In this document: positions 1-12,054 of the stretch, one piece after another
Layout of the letters: each line of letters opens with the position of its first letter
Position numbering within the stretch: the first letter of the stretch is position 1
DNA from: Trematomus loennbergii
Lineage: Eukaryota > Chordata > Actinopteri > Perciformes > Nototheniidae
Length of the DNA stretch: 64,000 bases
Assembly (NCBI GenBank): GCA_012861695.1
Contig: JAAOOA010000026.1
Coordinates: 22,554,080-22,618,079, forward strand
Direction of reading: 5' to 3'
The notes under the pieces: model-generated
What the model saw: the letters and a program-made list of their open reading frames with translations, nothing else
Database searches by the model: none
Told to the model about the DNA's origin: nothing
Translations under genes and position numbers: made by a program

Positions 1-690
1 TCTCACGGGGGGGGCGCGCGTCGTCATAATGCCGTCTCCTTGAAACGGACATTATGGGGAAATGTGGAATGTGGAGAGAGATGACTCTTACTCTGGGATA
101 AATGCAATCGTTTTTACCGAATGCATTTTACACACACATATCACTTTAGAACTAGAGTTTACACTACGTAACGCACTGTTCTTCTGCGGAGGTCCCTGAA
201 CGCACCGCGGCCACTCTCACGGGGGCCGCGCCTCATAATGGGTGTCCAATTAACATCGTATGAAAGCGGCCTTGCCGATCTCAACGAGACATTATGGGAA
301 AATGTGGAATTGTGGAGAGATATGACTCTTACTCTGGGATAAATGCAATTGGTTTTACTAAATGCATTTTTCACACACAAATCACTCGACTTTGGAGCCA
401 CAGCTAAGAAGCTGTAGTATTCTCTGGTGGCCTACTCCGCTGCCAAAACCTTCCATAAAAGGGAGTTTTGGCATGGGGCCTGACACAGAAAAAGGGGCCG
501 ATTTTCTAATGAGGTTCTTGAACGCACCGCGGCAGCTCCCGTGGGGCCGCGGCTCTGTCAACTGCCATCTCTTTGAAACGGACATTATGGTGAAAAATGG
601 AAATGTGGAGAGAGATGACTCTTACTCTGGGATAAATGCAATCGTTTTCACTGAATGCATTTCTCACACACACATCACTCTCTTGAACCC
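1..690. repeat. Three diverged tandem repeat units
   Basis: A core of about 100 bases occurs three times, at about 49-148, 287-387 and 584-680. Each core runs from 'acattatgg' through 'gactcttactctgggataaa' to a 'cacacaca' stretch. Each carries a short inverted repeat (AAATGCA ... TGCATTT) enclosing about 15 bases. The spacers are GC-rich and share 'cgcaccgcgg' and 'gggccgcg' blocks, so the whole unit is roughly 240-300 bases. The array may continue beyond the left edge. The overlapping small ORFs are not conserved between units and I do not regard them as genes. Confidence 0.7.
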
Positions 691-1559
691 GCACAGTGCT
701 TTGACAGCACTACGGTTTATTCCACTCACGTGCACGCGCCCACCTGCTGGCTCCTATACTGGAGTTTACAGAGGGGGCGGGGAGTGTGGGACAGTGTTCT
801 TTCCGATCCAAAGAGCCCTTCCGTAAACACGGGGGCTCCCAGGAGATCAACACGGTCCTTTTTGAAAAGTGTCATGCGGCGTGATCCCTCACCGGGATAC
901 CACACGGCGGCCACGATCAAGCTACAAATAATCGCGCTGATCTGGCGAGGTGGGGGCATCTCCAGCAATGAGCGAGATGCCCAACACACCCGTGTTTATC
1001 TGCAGTCGCCCTGTCACGCGGTAGCGTAGCAGAGCTCTTTTCAGCTCCCTGCCCAGCCTGCTGCCCGCTGGGAGCAGCTGCGCTCCGCCGCCATGGTCAT
1101 CACCTAGGGCGGTGGACCTCCATGGACCGAACCCGGAAGTGCCTGACAACGGCAAACGGAGCCATCCGCCCCGCTGGAATGGCGAACGTGAATGGCACCG
1201 CCTCGGCCATATCCTGGTCCCCCAAACACTCTACAGAGGTGGTGGAGATCGGTGCCCGCGATCAAACCAAGGCAGGTGGGGCATGGCCGAGATTCCAGTA
1301 ATGGTGAGTCCATTTTTCGTTTCTTCTAATCTTCGTACGTTTATTTAACTCTTCGGTTGTCAGCTCGTCTGAAGAGAAAAATGATAGTGGGGCGGCGGCT
1401 GGAGCCGCCTTATATACTGTGGGCCTGCGCGCGCATTCAGGTAGGCTCGCCCCGATTGGCCGGCTACGTTTACGTAAATTCAGTAGGTGAAAGCACGCAC
1501 AGCATGATAGAGAGTAGTACCCATAGAGTCCAGTAGAGGGCGGAGCCTGTGAGATATAT
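691..1559. other. GC-rich unassigned sequence
   Basis: No recognisable gene. The segment is much richer in G+C than its surroundings. It contains a short open frame starting at the ATG at 1122 that runs to about 1302, just before an 'atggtgagt' splice-donor-like site. It also has a CCAAT-like element and TATA-like runs near 1410-1560. It could be a 5' exon or promoter of an unknown gene or of a transposon. Similarity to known proteins was not recognised. Confidence 0.35.
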
Positions 1560-1682
1560 AACTGGGGTAGTTAACGACGCAGTGTAGGCGGGGCGATCGG
1601 CTGTTCGGCGGGCGGAGCGACGCTGCGTAAAACTGCCGTGACGTTATCTTCAATGCGACACAACTCACAAAACACCATAACA

Positions 1683-2032
1683 ATGGAGGATATGGAAGCG
1701 ATCGTTTACTTGGTTCTTGGTATGTGGCTTTTTATCACAGCAAGGAGGTATAGTGTTGTCCTTTTGTATGTGTATCTTGCTTTATTATAGACAACTCAGG
1801 AGACAGCGAGTATGGTTAACTGTGCTTTATTCGCGCTCTGTGCTACATCATATAACATACTCATATAACATTGGGTATTCACAACTCCGGACCAAAGAGT
1901 ATGTCACAACATTACAGGAGGCAAACTTTGTTTCGGAAAAGGCTGCGTATAGCAAGACGAAATACAGAAGAAACTAACAGGAGAGTTTGGGCAATCATAC
2001 AACATGTATATACATGTTTGTCAAATGATTAA
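1683..2032 (+). pseudogene. Small Arg-rich ORF remnant in transposon
   Basis: An ATG at 1683 opens a frame beginning MEDMEAIVYL that stops near 1790. A shifted frame continues with Arg-rich sequence (RRQRVWL, then RKRLRIARRNTEETNRRVW) and stops at 2032. The same sequence is present at 11573-11930 in the second duplicate. Position inside a Harbinger-like element suggests a transposase N-terminal exon or an accessory ORF, but no catalytic residues are visible. A 'tatag' acceptor at about 1790 could mark a short intron. Function is not assigned. Confidence 0.3.
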
Positions 2033-2189
2033 AAAAAAAATGTTATCAGAATTGACTATTTAGTAAATATTTGAATTTCAAGCACCTGTAGGTACTGCCC
2101 CATAATAAGAACATTTGAGAAAATAACAGATCATGAAAAGAAAATCTTTCTAATAAATGAAGGTCTGTTTTGTTTGTTTAGATCTACTG

Positions 2190-2575
2190 TTAAAGGTAGG
2201 GTAGGTAAGTTTGAGAAACCGGCTTGAGATACACTTTTTGTTATATTCCATGGAATGCTCTTAACATCCCGATAGCAATGAATATCTTAAGTGCTTTGAC
2301 AAAAAATCCAAAAAAAATTCATCTGTGGAAGCCGTATACTGTAAAAAGCACGACCAATCATCTGAGCCGGCCCGGCTAAAATAACTGGATGGCCTACCTG
2401 CCTGTCAGCCTTCCATCTGTGCACAAACTTATCTCGTGCCCTCATTGGTCATGTGCGCGTTCGTGTGTGTTGGAGGAGGGGCTCTGTAAGGAAGTGGCAG
2501 ATTTTTTCGGTTGTGTATTTTCAAATTCTAGCGATCTCGAGCCGGTTTCTCCAAAATTACCTACCCTACCTTTAA
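2190..2575. mobile_element. MITE flanked by TTAA (family 1)
   Basis: About 386 bases with terminal inverted repeats of the form AAAGGTRGGGTAGGTAA and 'gagaaaccggct' just inside, bounded by TTAA at both ends. Relatives are at 12055-12444, 12640-12756 plus 13240-13526 (rearranged), and 61771-62159. The TTAA target site is shown by the empty site for the 61771 copy. It fits a piggyBac- or Kolobok-type parent. Confidence 0.8.
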
Positions 2576-3338
2576 CACAGAGGAAATCACGATAATGTTA
2601 TTGTTACATTGTTACAAACAAACAGTTTAATCATCAAACAAGTGCAAATAACAAAGCAAACTATAAACATAAATACAACCGTTCCTGCTGGGCCAGATCT
2701 GCACTGTGCATCTCCCTCAGGACTGTGAGGTGCTCCTCTCCTCGTTTCCTCTTGCCTGGAAGACAATAAGATAAACCTTTTTTTCCTTTTAAATCACCGT
2801 AGGGAAATTCAGGTGTCATAGCAGCAACAGCAATAAGAATGAAAAACACAGGACAGGTACAGGTCACGTAAGGATATAAGAATAAAATGTATAAGTATAA
2901 ACAGAACAACGGTAAGGATGAACTAAAGACGGTTCTGGCCCTAGATGTTTACAATGATTGTGAAAGTGAATTACATTATGTCCAGCCTGTTGATAATGAA
3001 TATAAATATATGTATACATATGTATGGGTATGTACAAATATACAGTCATGAAGTAAATGGATAATTACAAATGAATATAAGTATGAATAATTATGAGACC
3101 AGTTTAAAGTGCAACAATACTTAACAATGAAGAATATACAAGAATATATTAGGATGTCACACACAATTTTACTAGCTGCAACATTAATAGTGATTCTTAC
3201 TACTTTTACTTTTGGTACGTTACTTTACTTGTAACAGAGCATTTCCACACATTGGTATTGCTTATTTTACTTACTGACGATGATCTAAAGTTTAAAAAAA
3301 GTCACAATTCCAGTCGTTTTGCCATGCCTATTTCTTAC

Positions 3339-3834
3339 TTAAAGGGGACCTATCATGCAAAATGCACTTTTGTACGTCTTTTATACATGAATATGTGTCC
3401 CCGGTGTTCCAGGGAACTCACCAAGTGTCAGAAAACACAACCCTCTCTATTTTCCTCCATACCCAAATCTCTAAAAAAGGGGCTGCAACGGATCTGAAAA
3501 AACTGATCCAGATTTGAACACTGTCCTGACGTCAGGACGGTGGCGCTATGGCTATTGGGCCAACTCCACCAATCAGGAGGAGACAGCCACGGCCATTGGC
3601 GTTCGAAAGCGCTGGAGACGCTGTACTACATATGCCAGGCCTGTAGGTGGTGCTGTTCTCACTGAATCAGCCCTTGCAAAAACAGGGATAAAAAAGTGCA
3701 CATTGAGCGAAATGAGGCATGGCTAAAATGCATGATCTGTTTGGTATTTTGAAAAATTTAAAGTATAAATATGCCTAATATAGGTATGGTCCTACACTAT
3801 ATTATTATAATATAGCATGATAGGTCCACTTTAA
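3339..3834. mobile_element. MITE with TTAA target site (family 2)
   Basis: TTAA occurs at 3339-3342 and 3831-3834 around inverted ends AGGGGACCTATCATGC / GCATGATAGGTCCACT. The second duplicate lacks it: at 14241-14256 the sequence reads straight through 'tcttacttaactctag' with one TTAA. This gives direct occupied/empty-site evidence for a TTAA insertion after the duplication. Relatives are at 9891-9962, 40205-40704 and 47716-48404. Confidence 0.9.
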
Positions 3835-4055
3835 CTCTAGAAAACTGGACGTAAACAATGGTACATATGGTGTTAGCAAACAATAGCTCTTGCTAATGCT
3901 ATCTGTGCTAACGTAGCTCTTCGGGGCTCCATAAAAGCATGGGTTGTCGAACATAAATGTACGGATAAAATAGGCATGTTTGTTAGAAATGAGCTTTACA
4001 ATAGATAGGGACACAACGCTTTCAAGCAAAGAACAGAGCGTTAGCAAAAACGTAC

Positions 4056-4249
4056 CATCCTGCAGCCGTTGCCGAGTCCAGGCGTCGTTTTATTTGTTCA
4101 TCCGCAACGAGATGGAGTAACGTCTGTACCTCGTCAAACGACCACGGCGTGTTTTTTTGTTGCTGCCATCTCTTTATGGATTTGTTTAACGGTAGCTTGT
4201 CTGTTTTAAAAATGGTGCTTATGCGACGCTTGGGGACTGTCTCGCGCAA
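4056..4249 (-). pseudogene. Harbinger MYB/SANT-like exon remnant (copy 1)
   Basis: Read on the minus strand from the ATG at 4249, about 65 codons end at a consensus donor (plus-strand 'cgtac', 4051-4055). The region PWSFDEVQTLLHLVADEQI resembles the first helix of the trihelix MYB/SANT-like domain in Harbinger-encoded DNA-binding proteins. In such elements this protein helps the transposase reach the ends. The downstream exon is not found, so it is treated as a fragment. It could also be a domesticated MYB gene exon, but its place inside a repeated element argues against that. Confidence 0.5.
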
Positions 4250-4579
4250 CGATTTTCACGATTCTCTCTGACCAATCAGCAGTCGGGAGTGTTTACGTCA
4301 CTAGTTTAGCATATTCAGCTCGGTTGTTGGCTCGGTAGGAACCTCGATTTTCGAGGATCAGAAAAAAAGTTAAAAAGTACCCGTGAGCCGGAACTACCCC
4401 TAGTGGAAAAGCAAAAAAAAGCGGGCCGGGCCAAACTAAACCGTGCTAAGCCGTGCTAGGTCCTGCAGTGGAAAAGCGCCAAAAGTGAATTTCAGTGAAG
4501 TCATTAGAGGAGGGGGAGGGGAGCCATGACTGACTGTATACTCCTGTCTGCTGTGTTTTCAGCTTCACTCAGAGACAAC

Positions 4580-5958
4580 ATGGCTTCCAGGTTAGAGGAA
4601 GATCTCTGCTGTCCGGTCTGTCAGGAAGTCTTTAGAGATCCTGTCATCCTGTCCTGCTGCCACAGCTTCTGTAAAGCCTGTCTGCAGAACTGGTGGGATG
4701 GGAAAGAAGTAAAGGAGTGTCCAGTTTGTAGGAGAAATCTTCAAAGGAATTCATTATTAACTTTGCTTTAAAGAACCTGTGTGAGACCTTCTTACTGGAG
4801 AGAGATCAGAGATCTCCAGAGGCTCTCTGCAGTCTGCACTCTGAGAAACTCAAACTCTTCTGTCTGGACCATCAGCAGCCAGTGTGTCACATCTGCAGAG
4901 ATTCAAAAACACACAAAACCACAGAATCAGACCCATCGATGAAGCTGCACAGGATCTCAGAGAGGAGCTCCAGAAATCTCTGCAGCCCTTTCAGGAGAAA
5001 CTGAAGCTCTTTGAAGAAGTTAAAGTGAAGTTTGATCAAACAGCAGGACACATGAAGGTCCAGGCTCAACACACAGAGACGCAGATTAAGGAGCAGTTTA
5101 AGAAGCTTCACCAGTTTCTAGAAGAGGAAGAGGAGGCCAGGATGGCTGCACTGAGGGAGGAAGAGGAGCAGAAGAGGAGGGTGATGGAGGAGAAGATGGA
5201 GGCTGTGAGCAGAGAGATAGCAGCTCTTTCACACACAGTCAGAGCCACAGAGGAGGAGCTGAGAGCTGAAGACGTCTCCTTCCTGCACAACTACAAGGCT
5301 GCAGTGGAGAGGCTGCAGCGCCCCCTGCTGGAGGATCCACAGCTGCCCTCAGGAGCTCTGATAGACCAGGCCAAACACCTGGGCAACCTCAGCTTCAACA
5401 TCTGGAGCAAGATGAAGGACATGGTGTCCTACTCTCCTGTCATCCTGGACCCAAACACTGCTATCCATTCCTCTTCCTGTCTGAAGATCTGACCAGAGTG
5501 AGACGAGGAGGAGAGAGACAGAAACTTCCTGATAATCCAGAGAGGTTTGATTATTACCGCCGTGTCCTGAGCTCTGAGGGCTTTAACTCAGGGACTCACA
5601 GCTGGGATGTCCAGGTTACAGACAGTACACACTGGATACTTGGTGTGTTCGCAGAGTCTGTCCAGAGGAAGGGACGCATGAAGTCTGGATTATGGGAATA
5701 CGTTTCTATGAAGGTAAATACTCAGCAGAGTCACCATCAGCTCTAGACACTCCTCTCAGCCTGCAGAAGGAGCTCCAGAGGGTCAGAGTGATCTGGACTG
5801 GAACAGAGGAAAGTTGTCGTTCTCTGATCCTGACACTAACACACACATAACACCTTCACACACACTTTCACTGAGAAGATGTTTCCATACATTTCACTGT
5901 GGAGGAAGTGAAGATATTACCACAGAAGGTGTGTGTGACAGTGGATCAGAGCAGGTAG
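4580..5958 (+). pseudogene. TRIM-type E3 ubiquitin ligase, copy 1 (frame broken)
   Basis: The coding exon follows a 'tgttttcag' acceptor (exon from 4563) with the ATG at 4580. Order: C3HC4 RING finger (residues ~10-55, CCPVCQEV ... CPVCRR), B-box zinc finger (from ~4827, [20 protein letters not shown]), a Glu/Arg-rich coiled coil (4940-5400), then PRY/SPRY (from ~5500, [30 protein letters not shown]) and stop at 5956-5958. This is the intronless-coding NF7/A33-like fish TRIM layout. One-base losses relative to copy 2 or to the family occur near 4737 (A run), 4915 and 5462; the last interrupts the link to PRY/SPRY. Further differences lie near 5710-5930. Known role of the family: RING-dependent ubiquitination, often in innate immunity; the target here is unknown. 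The breaks may be assembly errors, in which case the gene is functional. Confidence 0.8.
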
Positions 5959-6726
5959 AGATACACAGGATCATTATATCTATGATGATCATCTCTTAAA
6001 GGGATCATTCACTGACCTCTGAACCTGTCCTCCTGCTGTCTCTTTATTATAAACATGTTTTTATTCTTGTTGTTATTGAGTTTGATAATCTGCTTTTTGA
6101 TCATACTGTCAACCTTTATTAAATTGAAACACGTGCATTTAGCTGACACTTTTATCCAAGTAACATCATGTTCATCAAATATGCTGAACTGCTTCCTTTA
6201 GAGGAAATAAGATATATATATTCTTTACATTTGAAATGATCTCACCCAGATTCAGATCTTTATGTCAGGTTATAGTTTAACCTTCTCTGTTTTATTGATT
6301 GTATGTCGTTATAAATTGTTAATTTGTTATTTGTGCATGATGGGAAAATAAATAAATAATATGTTTAATCCAACTGCGAGTTTGAGCAGCGAATCATTTA
6401 TCAGATCCAAAATAAAATGCATTTTTTATTAGTTTTATTACATGCAATTTTAAACTTGTATAATCATATAAAACATACAGAGTTACTGGGTTTAAATTAA
6501 CTCCCTGACAGACCTCTTCGTCAGGGAATAAAATAAATGTTTTAAAGAGATTTCTAAGTATTTAAATACAGAGTAAATGTTAAACACAGTTTTTCCAGGA
6601 GAAGCCTAAACAGAGAGGACGACCCATTGCTGTTCAGCGTGGATTATCAAATGCACACGTTTATTAACTCTAAAGGATTTAATCTCAATCTAAAATACTG
6701 ATTTCTTGGCAGCGGTGTGTTATCGA
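5959..6726. other. TRIM copy 1 3' flank, AT-rich
   Basis: Likely 3' untranslated and flanking sequence. It contains several AATAAA-type signals (for example near 6348 and 6410) and is nearly identical to 16311-17075. No other gene is seen. Confidence 0.5.
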
Positions 6727-7513
6727 GTATTATTACATGGTTTAGTTGAATACTCGATTCTGATTGGTCAATTAGGAACATGTGACACGTTGTTAATCCA
6801 GAACAGACAGACCGCTGTCAAGGATTTATTAACCGTTGTTAAGGACGCTCACATCTGCACAAAGAAGTCTGTTCGATTTAACTGTGTATACAGTTTGGCC
6901 GAAAAGCAAACTGCATGCATGCAGTTTGCTTTTCTAACTGACAAGACAAGAGCGACAAGAAAACAGCGGAGAAGTAACGGGCAGAAACCCTCCTTTTTAC
7001 GCAGCGGTCCAGACATAGACATCAAACGGCATTAGGGCAGGGATATCTAGATACTTTCCAAGGTTTGACATAATGAATTGTGCTACTTTTAAAGCAAGCA
7101 ACGATGTTTTCAAATCTGTAATCAAAAAGCTCCGCCTTCCTGCCGTTGCTACGTTTTTCAAACGGTAACAACGGACTATTTTTCTTAGCGGATGCATGTC
7201 AATTTAAATCAATACATACAACTATTTTTTAAATCAATAAAATCATTTTCTAAATCCATAAAAGCATTTCAATTAATATTGGGAGTCATATCGTTACTTT
7301 GTTGAGAATGTGACCATGTAATAAGCGGGATAATGTGCAGCGACTTAATAACACCTTCATGCTGATCTAGATCCCTCCGCTTCACGTCGGGCTCCTGATC
7401 AGCCTGTCGGTGTTCTTTTCCCCATAATGACCGCGTCGCTGCACATTATCCCTTACTTAACAACCTCTTAACCTTCTAATTTGACCAATCAGAGTTGAGT
7501 ATTCAGCTAAGAC
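6727..7513. mobile_element. Foldback element with inverted ends
   Basis: The left end (about 6729-6776, 'tttagttgaatactcgattctgattggtca') is the inverse of the right end (about 7470-7513, 'tgaccaatcagagttgagtattcagctaa'). Inside are a 32-base perfect palindrome (6902-6933) and an inverted pair 'gggataatgtgcagcg' (7328-7343) / 'cgctgcacattatccc' (7438-7453). Copy 2 of the duplication contains only the right part (17086 onward). Either it inserted in copy 1 or most of it was deleted from copy 2. Confidence 0.65.
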
Positions 7514-8392
7514 GTTTAATAAAATATAATAATAATAGTAAAGTAAATATATAATGGAGAAGATAAAGTAATGTGTGCACTACTTTAATATATAAAAACA
7601 TGTATGTTACAATAGAGTTATTCATTAATATTAATAATGATGTCACTCAGATTATTAAAGCAGCAACAATCACATTTAATGAGAAAAGAGCAAACAGATG
7701 TTACAATGCTGTCAAATAATAAACAAACTAACATTTCTGATTAAATCAGTTTCACAAGAACAGAGGTTTCTTCAGACTGAAAACAAGTTGCTTCTTTTCC
7801 TCATGTTATTCATGTTTATTTCCTCACTGACATGACGCGTCTCAGAATAAAAAGTAGGAATAGTAGAGTCTGTTGAAACTTGGCTTGGTCGTGATTGGTC
7901 TAAAATACAGAGAGTTGTCAAACACATAATAATAAACCTGATTCTGAGTCTGATTGACAATGTCATCATCCTAACATTTAGATAACAGGATTGTTTTCTT
8001 TACATCTCAAGTAAATTACATTCAATTATAAATCAATAAGAGATGAAAATAAAGCAATGTTTCAGAAACTTAACATAATATGCGAGGGTCTTTATCTTGT
8101 TGTCTCATAAACAATGGGATCTTTAGAAAACTAATGAAACAAAAACGCCATCACTGGAAAATGGAAAAACGACCAAACTGATCTCTTTCATGATTAAAAG
8201 AACAATAAGTAAAATAAGCAAACACTTAACTAATGTAAAAAGGTGTAGCGCTACGGCTAAAATCCCATTAAAGAACTATTTAATAAAAGAAGTGTTAAAT
8301 ATCTTCATTTACCTCTGTTGTTCCTGCTGTGCTGAGCTGCTTCTCACGAAGGAAAAGAGAAGTGGATCAGATAACACACTGTAACGTAAGGC
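7514..8392. other. AT-rich flank, no gene seen
   Basis: AT-rich sequence shared with copy 2 (17120-17545 and 18883-19237). The short ORFs are not conserved between the copies. No gene or RNA was recognised. Confidence 0.5.
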
Positions 8393-8920
<528 letters not shown>

Positions 8921-9443
8921 TAACGGTCTAGTCTGCTCACAGGGACTATTTTTAACAACTACATGCAGCAAACAAACGGCAAAGGAACAAGAGGAACAAC
9001 TGCTTCAAACGGTGAGTAACGGACACAATAAAGAGTGTGCACACTGAAGACGCCGCAATACCCCACCAGGAAGCCAGGCTCCTCCAGACTGTATGTGTAT
9101 GTTGGCATGGCAAGGACTTGTTATATACTTCATTATAATCTTTAACCACTGTTTCCTATACTTTTCCCCTTTAACCCTTTGTGTCCCCCAGGTGGAATGC
9201 ATACTATAGTATATGAGTACTTTATTTGGGGTATTTTAAGTATATTTTTCGTACTAGTTTTACTTGAGTACAATAGGAATGCAGGATTTCTTCAACCTCT
9301 GTATTTATATTTAAAAAAATGGCCTTTAGTTGAACACTTTCTTTAACTCTGCTGCCACCTGCTGGTATAAGTAGTTCGTGCACCTTACACACAGACAGAC
9401 ACGTGACCAGAAGTCTGCTTTTCATGAGAGCAACAAAATACCC
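8921..9443. repeat. Dispersed duplicate of 27156-27694
   Basis: About 520 bases match 27156-27694 in the same orientation with few differences, from 'tctagtctgctcacaggga' to 'gcaacaaaatacc'. The two copies lie 18 kb apart. ORFs in this region are short and non-identical between copies because of indels. It may be an uncharacterised interspersed repeat or a piece of a larger duplication. Confidence 0.85.
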
Positions 9444-9890
9444 AAAACAATATCAACAATAAAAAACAAATGATTATAGGAATGTTAAGAGACAAAGAAA
9501 TGATAAACATTCTGAGAGGCCGACTACAAAAGCTAGACTCAATGGCTCTTGATGACATCAATGAGCAGTCCCAATAGATGCTGTGGTATAAAAAGAAACA
9601 GAATAGGTCCAGATTTCTTCTATTTTGTGTTGGATGATTTGTTTTATTGATTGCTGATGGATGTATATATATAGGGTTTATTCAACAGCAGTAAAGCATT
9701 AAGTTGCTAAATTAACGTACACTGAACTGTAAAACAACTTACCACTATTTAGGAAAGGCTCTGATCAGGAGGGTTGACTAGTAGGACAGCAAAGAGGTGG
9801 TGTCATGTACAACCATTGGTAGATGTTACACCTGAAAGAAAGATAAGGAAATAAGAGAAGACAGGAGGACAAACATCCTCTTAAAGTGGA
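9444..9890. repeat. Inverted duplicate of 24224-24666
   Basis: About 440 bases are the reverse complement of 24224-24666, including the splice-like 'ctttcag' and 'gtaagtt' sites seen there. It abuts directly on the 8921-9443 repeat, although their counterparts at 24 and 27 kb are 2.5 kb apart. It ends at a TTAA where a family-2 MITE fragment begins. Confidence 0.85.
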
Positions 9891-9962
9891 CCTATCATGC
9901 TATATTTGAATAATATAGTGTAGGACCATACCTATATAAGGCATATTTATACTGTGACTGAT
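9891..9962. mobile_element. Family-2 MITE end fragment
   Basis: Starts TTAAAGTGGACCTATCATGC and continues with the subterminal 'atagtgtaggaccatacct', the inverse of the right end of the 3339-3834 element. The other end is missing. Confidence 0.7.
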
Positions 9963-10204
9963 TATGTGTTAGTATGAATAACATAATTATGAAATCTGCC
10001 ATTGTGATGAAGTCCAGGATAATTTGTTGTTGAATGTTTTAAACTGATGCCATATACTTGACAGATATTTGAGTTTGGTTTGTGAAACCTTCACACTATG
10101 GGAGCCTACTTCACCTCTTTAACAACATCTTAGTTAATAATTTAACTCACACACTATAACCTTTATTCCAGCAATAAATCAGCACTTTGGACTGAGACAC
10201 TCCC

Positions 10205-10410
10205 TGACTTACTTGAGAGGAGACAGCGTTCAGCAGAGGAGGTCTGACAGAGCTCACTTGACTCACTGCAGAGAGAGAGACGGACTGAAAAACAGACGAT
10301 CAGATTCACCTTCAGACCAAACGAACAACTTCCTCTGAGTTCAGCTACAGGAGAGAAAAGTGGAAACTACAACACTGCTGCTTCAACCTGCGGACCCTCC
10401 ACCCCTGAAG
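10205..10410 (+). other. Probable 5' UTR exon of TRIM copy 2
   Basis: A non-coding exon-like segment ends 'cacccctgaag|gtgagt' at 10410. Sequences of this kind ('cttcctctgagttcagctac', 'tgcttcaacctgcggaccc') are familiar from 5' leader exons of fish TRIM/NF7-like genes. It lies on the same strand, 4.5 kb upstream of the TRIM coding exon at 14928. The intron between them holds the Harbinger-like element. The transcription start is not defined. Copy 1 has no counterpart in the window. Confidence 0.5.
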
Positions 10411-10510
10411 GTGAGTCTGACTCCAAACAATACTCAAATGGCGCTTTTCCACTGCAGGACCTAGCACGGCTTAGCAGGGTTTAGTTTGGCCTTGGTAGGC
10501 CATGCTCACT

Positions 10511-11428
10511 TTAAAGGTCCCATGTCTTAGCCATTTCTACTGATCTTAATTCCATTGTTGAGGTCTACTAGAACAGATTTACATTGTTCAATGTTCCAAC
10601 TCACATTGGTTTCTCATACAGCATCTCTGTATAGTATGTGTATTCACTCTCTGTCCTAAACGGCTTGTTGGAGCTCCTGCCCCCCCCCCCTCCCTATGAG
10701 CCCAGTGTGCTCTGATTGGTCAGCTCGCCCACTCTGTTCTGATGAGTCCACCACCGTTACAGCGGAACATCAGTGATTATGTGTTACAATGGCGTTTGTT
10801 AGCAACCAGAAAATGACACCAGTAATGACAAACAGATGAGAATGCTGCTTGGGGTCTGGGTGCTGTGTTGGCGGGACGTTCACTAAAATACAGCAACACA
10901 TCTTTGATTCATGTCGTTTATAACTGGAATATTACAGTTATTATTAACTTTGTCTGTACAAAGTAGCCTGTCCAGGAAATATGCCCAAATCAACAAAAAT
11001 TGTGAGCCGGCAGGCAAGACGCTCCGCTTCTGAAATGCTTCTGAAACGCGCCTGGTAGGGTATGACGCCGGAGAAGGCCGGACCAAAACCGCGGCGCAGC
11101 CGTAACGCCGCGCAGACGGACCCGGTGGAATCTAGGGGTCAGAAAAGACAAGGCTGAGCGAGTGTTTCTCCGCGATCCCAACTTGTCTATTACCAACGTC
11201 CAGGTAGCTCTATGCTCGATGCTAAAGGTCCCCCCACTGCGTTTGATAGTGTTGCAAGGGATCCTGGTGTGGATGGAAAAAAAATGGAAAAAGAAAGTGT
11301 TAGAGTTTACTCGCTACAGGGTGTACTTTGAGGGTTTGTGACTTTGCAGACCGTTGACATGCAGAAAAAGCTACATAACACCCAAGGGGACGGGTAATAA
11401 CCAGAAAAGCATGACATGGGACCTTTAA
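10511..11428. mobile_element. MITE with TTAA site (family 3)
   Basis: Inverted ends AAAGGTCCCATGTC / GACATGGGACCTTT, bounded by TTAA at 10511-10514 and 11425-11428. It splits the outer Harbinger-like element: the two flanks rejoin to match the uninterrupted sequence around 60140-60165. A relative is at 38799-39449. Confidence 0.8.
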
Positions 11429-12054
11429 GCTGCGTTTCCATTACAGTTAGTAACTGGGGTAGTTAACGACGCAGTGTAGCGGGGCGATCGGCTGTTCGGC
11501 GGGCGGAGCGACGCTGCGTAAACTGCCGTGACGTTATCTTCAATGCGACACAACTCACAAAACACCATAACAATGGAGGATATGGAAGCGATCGTTTACT
11601 TGGTTCTTGGTATGTGGCTTTTTATCACAGCAAGGAGGTATCGTGTTGTCCTTTTGTATGTGTATCTTGCTTTATTATAGACAACTCAGGAGACAGCGAG
11701 TATGGTTAACTGTGCTTTATTCGCGCTCTGTGCTACATCATATAACATACTCATATAACATTCCGGGTATTCACAACTCCGGACCAAAGAGTATGTCACA
11801 ACATTACAGGAGGCAAACTTTGTTTTGGAAAGGCTGCGGATAGCAAGACGAAATACAGAAGAAACTAACAGGAGAGTTTGGGCAATCATACAACATGTAT
11901 ATACATGATTTAAAAAAATTAGACTATTTAGTAAATATTTGAATTTCAAGCACCTGTAGGTACTGCCCCATAATAAGAACATTTGAGAAAATAACAGATC
12001 ATGAAAATAAAATCTTAAATAAATTAAGGTCTGTTTGTTTGTTTAGATCTACTG

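Larger units (their letters stand above)
1560..4481. mobile_element. Harbinger-like element, left-truncated (copy 1)
   Basis: The right end (4411-4481, ending 'gcagtggaaaagcgcca') matches the termini of the complete relative at 10439-14847 and of the short derivative at 59513-60225. The interior starts at 1560 and aligns with the short derivative near 60070-60130. The left terminal inverted repeat is absent, because the duplicated block begins inside the element. It carries a small ORF (1683-2032) and a MYB-like exon on the minus strand (4056-4249). The Harbinger assignment rests on the MYB-like exon and the roughly 3-base target duplications of its relatives; no intact transposase is visible. 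Confidence 0.6.
1560..8286. repeat. Segmental duplication, copy 1
   Basis: This block is closely similar, in the same orientation, to 11451-19237. It includes the Harbinger-like transposon interior, the TRIM coding exon and about 2 kb of downstream AT-rich sequence. The left border falls inside the transposon (at 'aactggggtagtt'). The right border is where both copies leave 'aagaactatttaataaa'. Copy 1 has a private MITE at 3339-3834 and the extra foldback sequence 6735-7455. Copy 2 has a private LINE insertion and an internal tandem duplication. Confidence 0.9.

Noticed and set aside
362..1029. ORFs of 124-154 codons at the left edge
   Set aside because: They cross diverged tandem repeats and are not preserved between units.
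4526..5999. TRIM copies as true pseudogenes
   Set aside because: Not accepted as certain: the same kind of single-base loss affects sptlc1 and chsy3, so assembly error is at least as likely.
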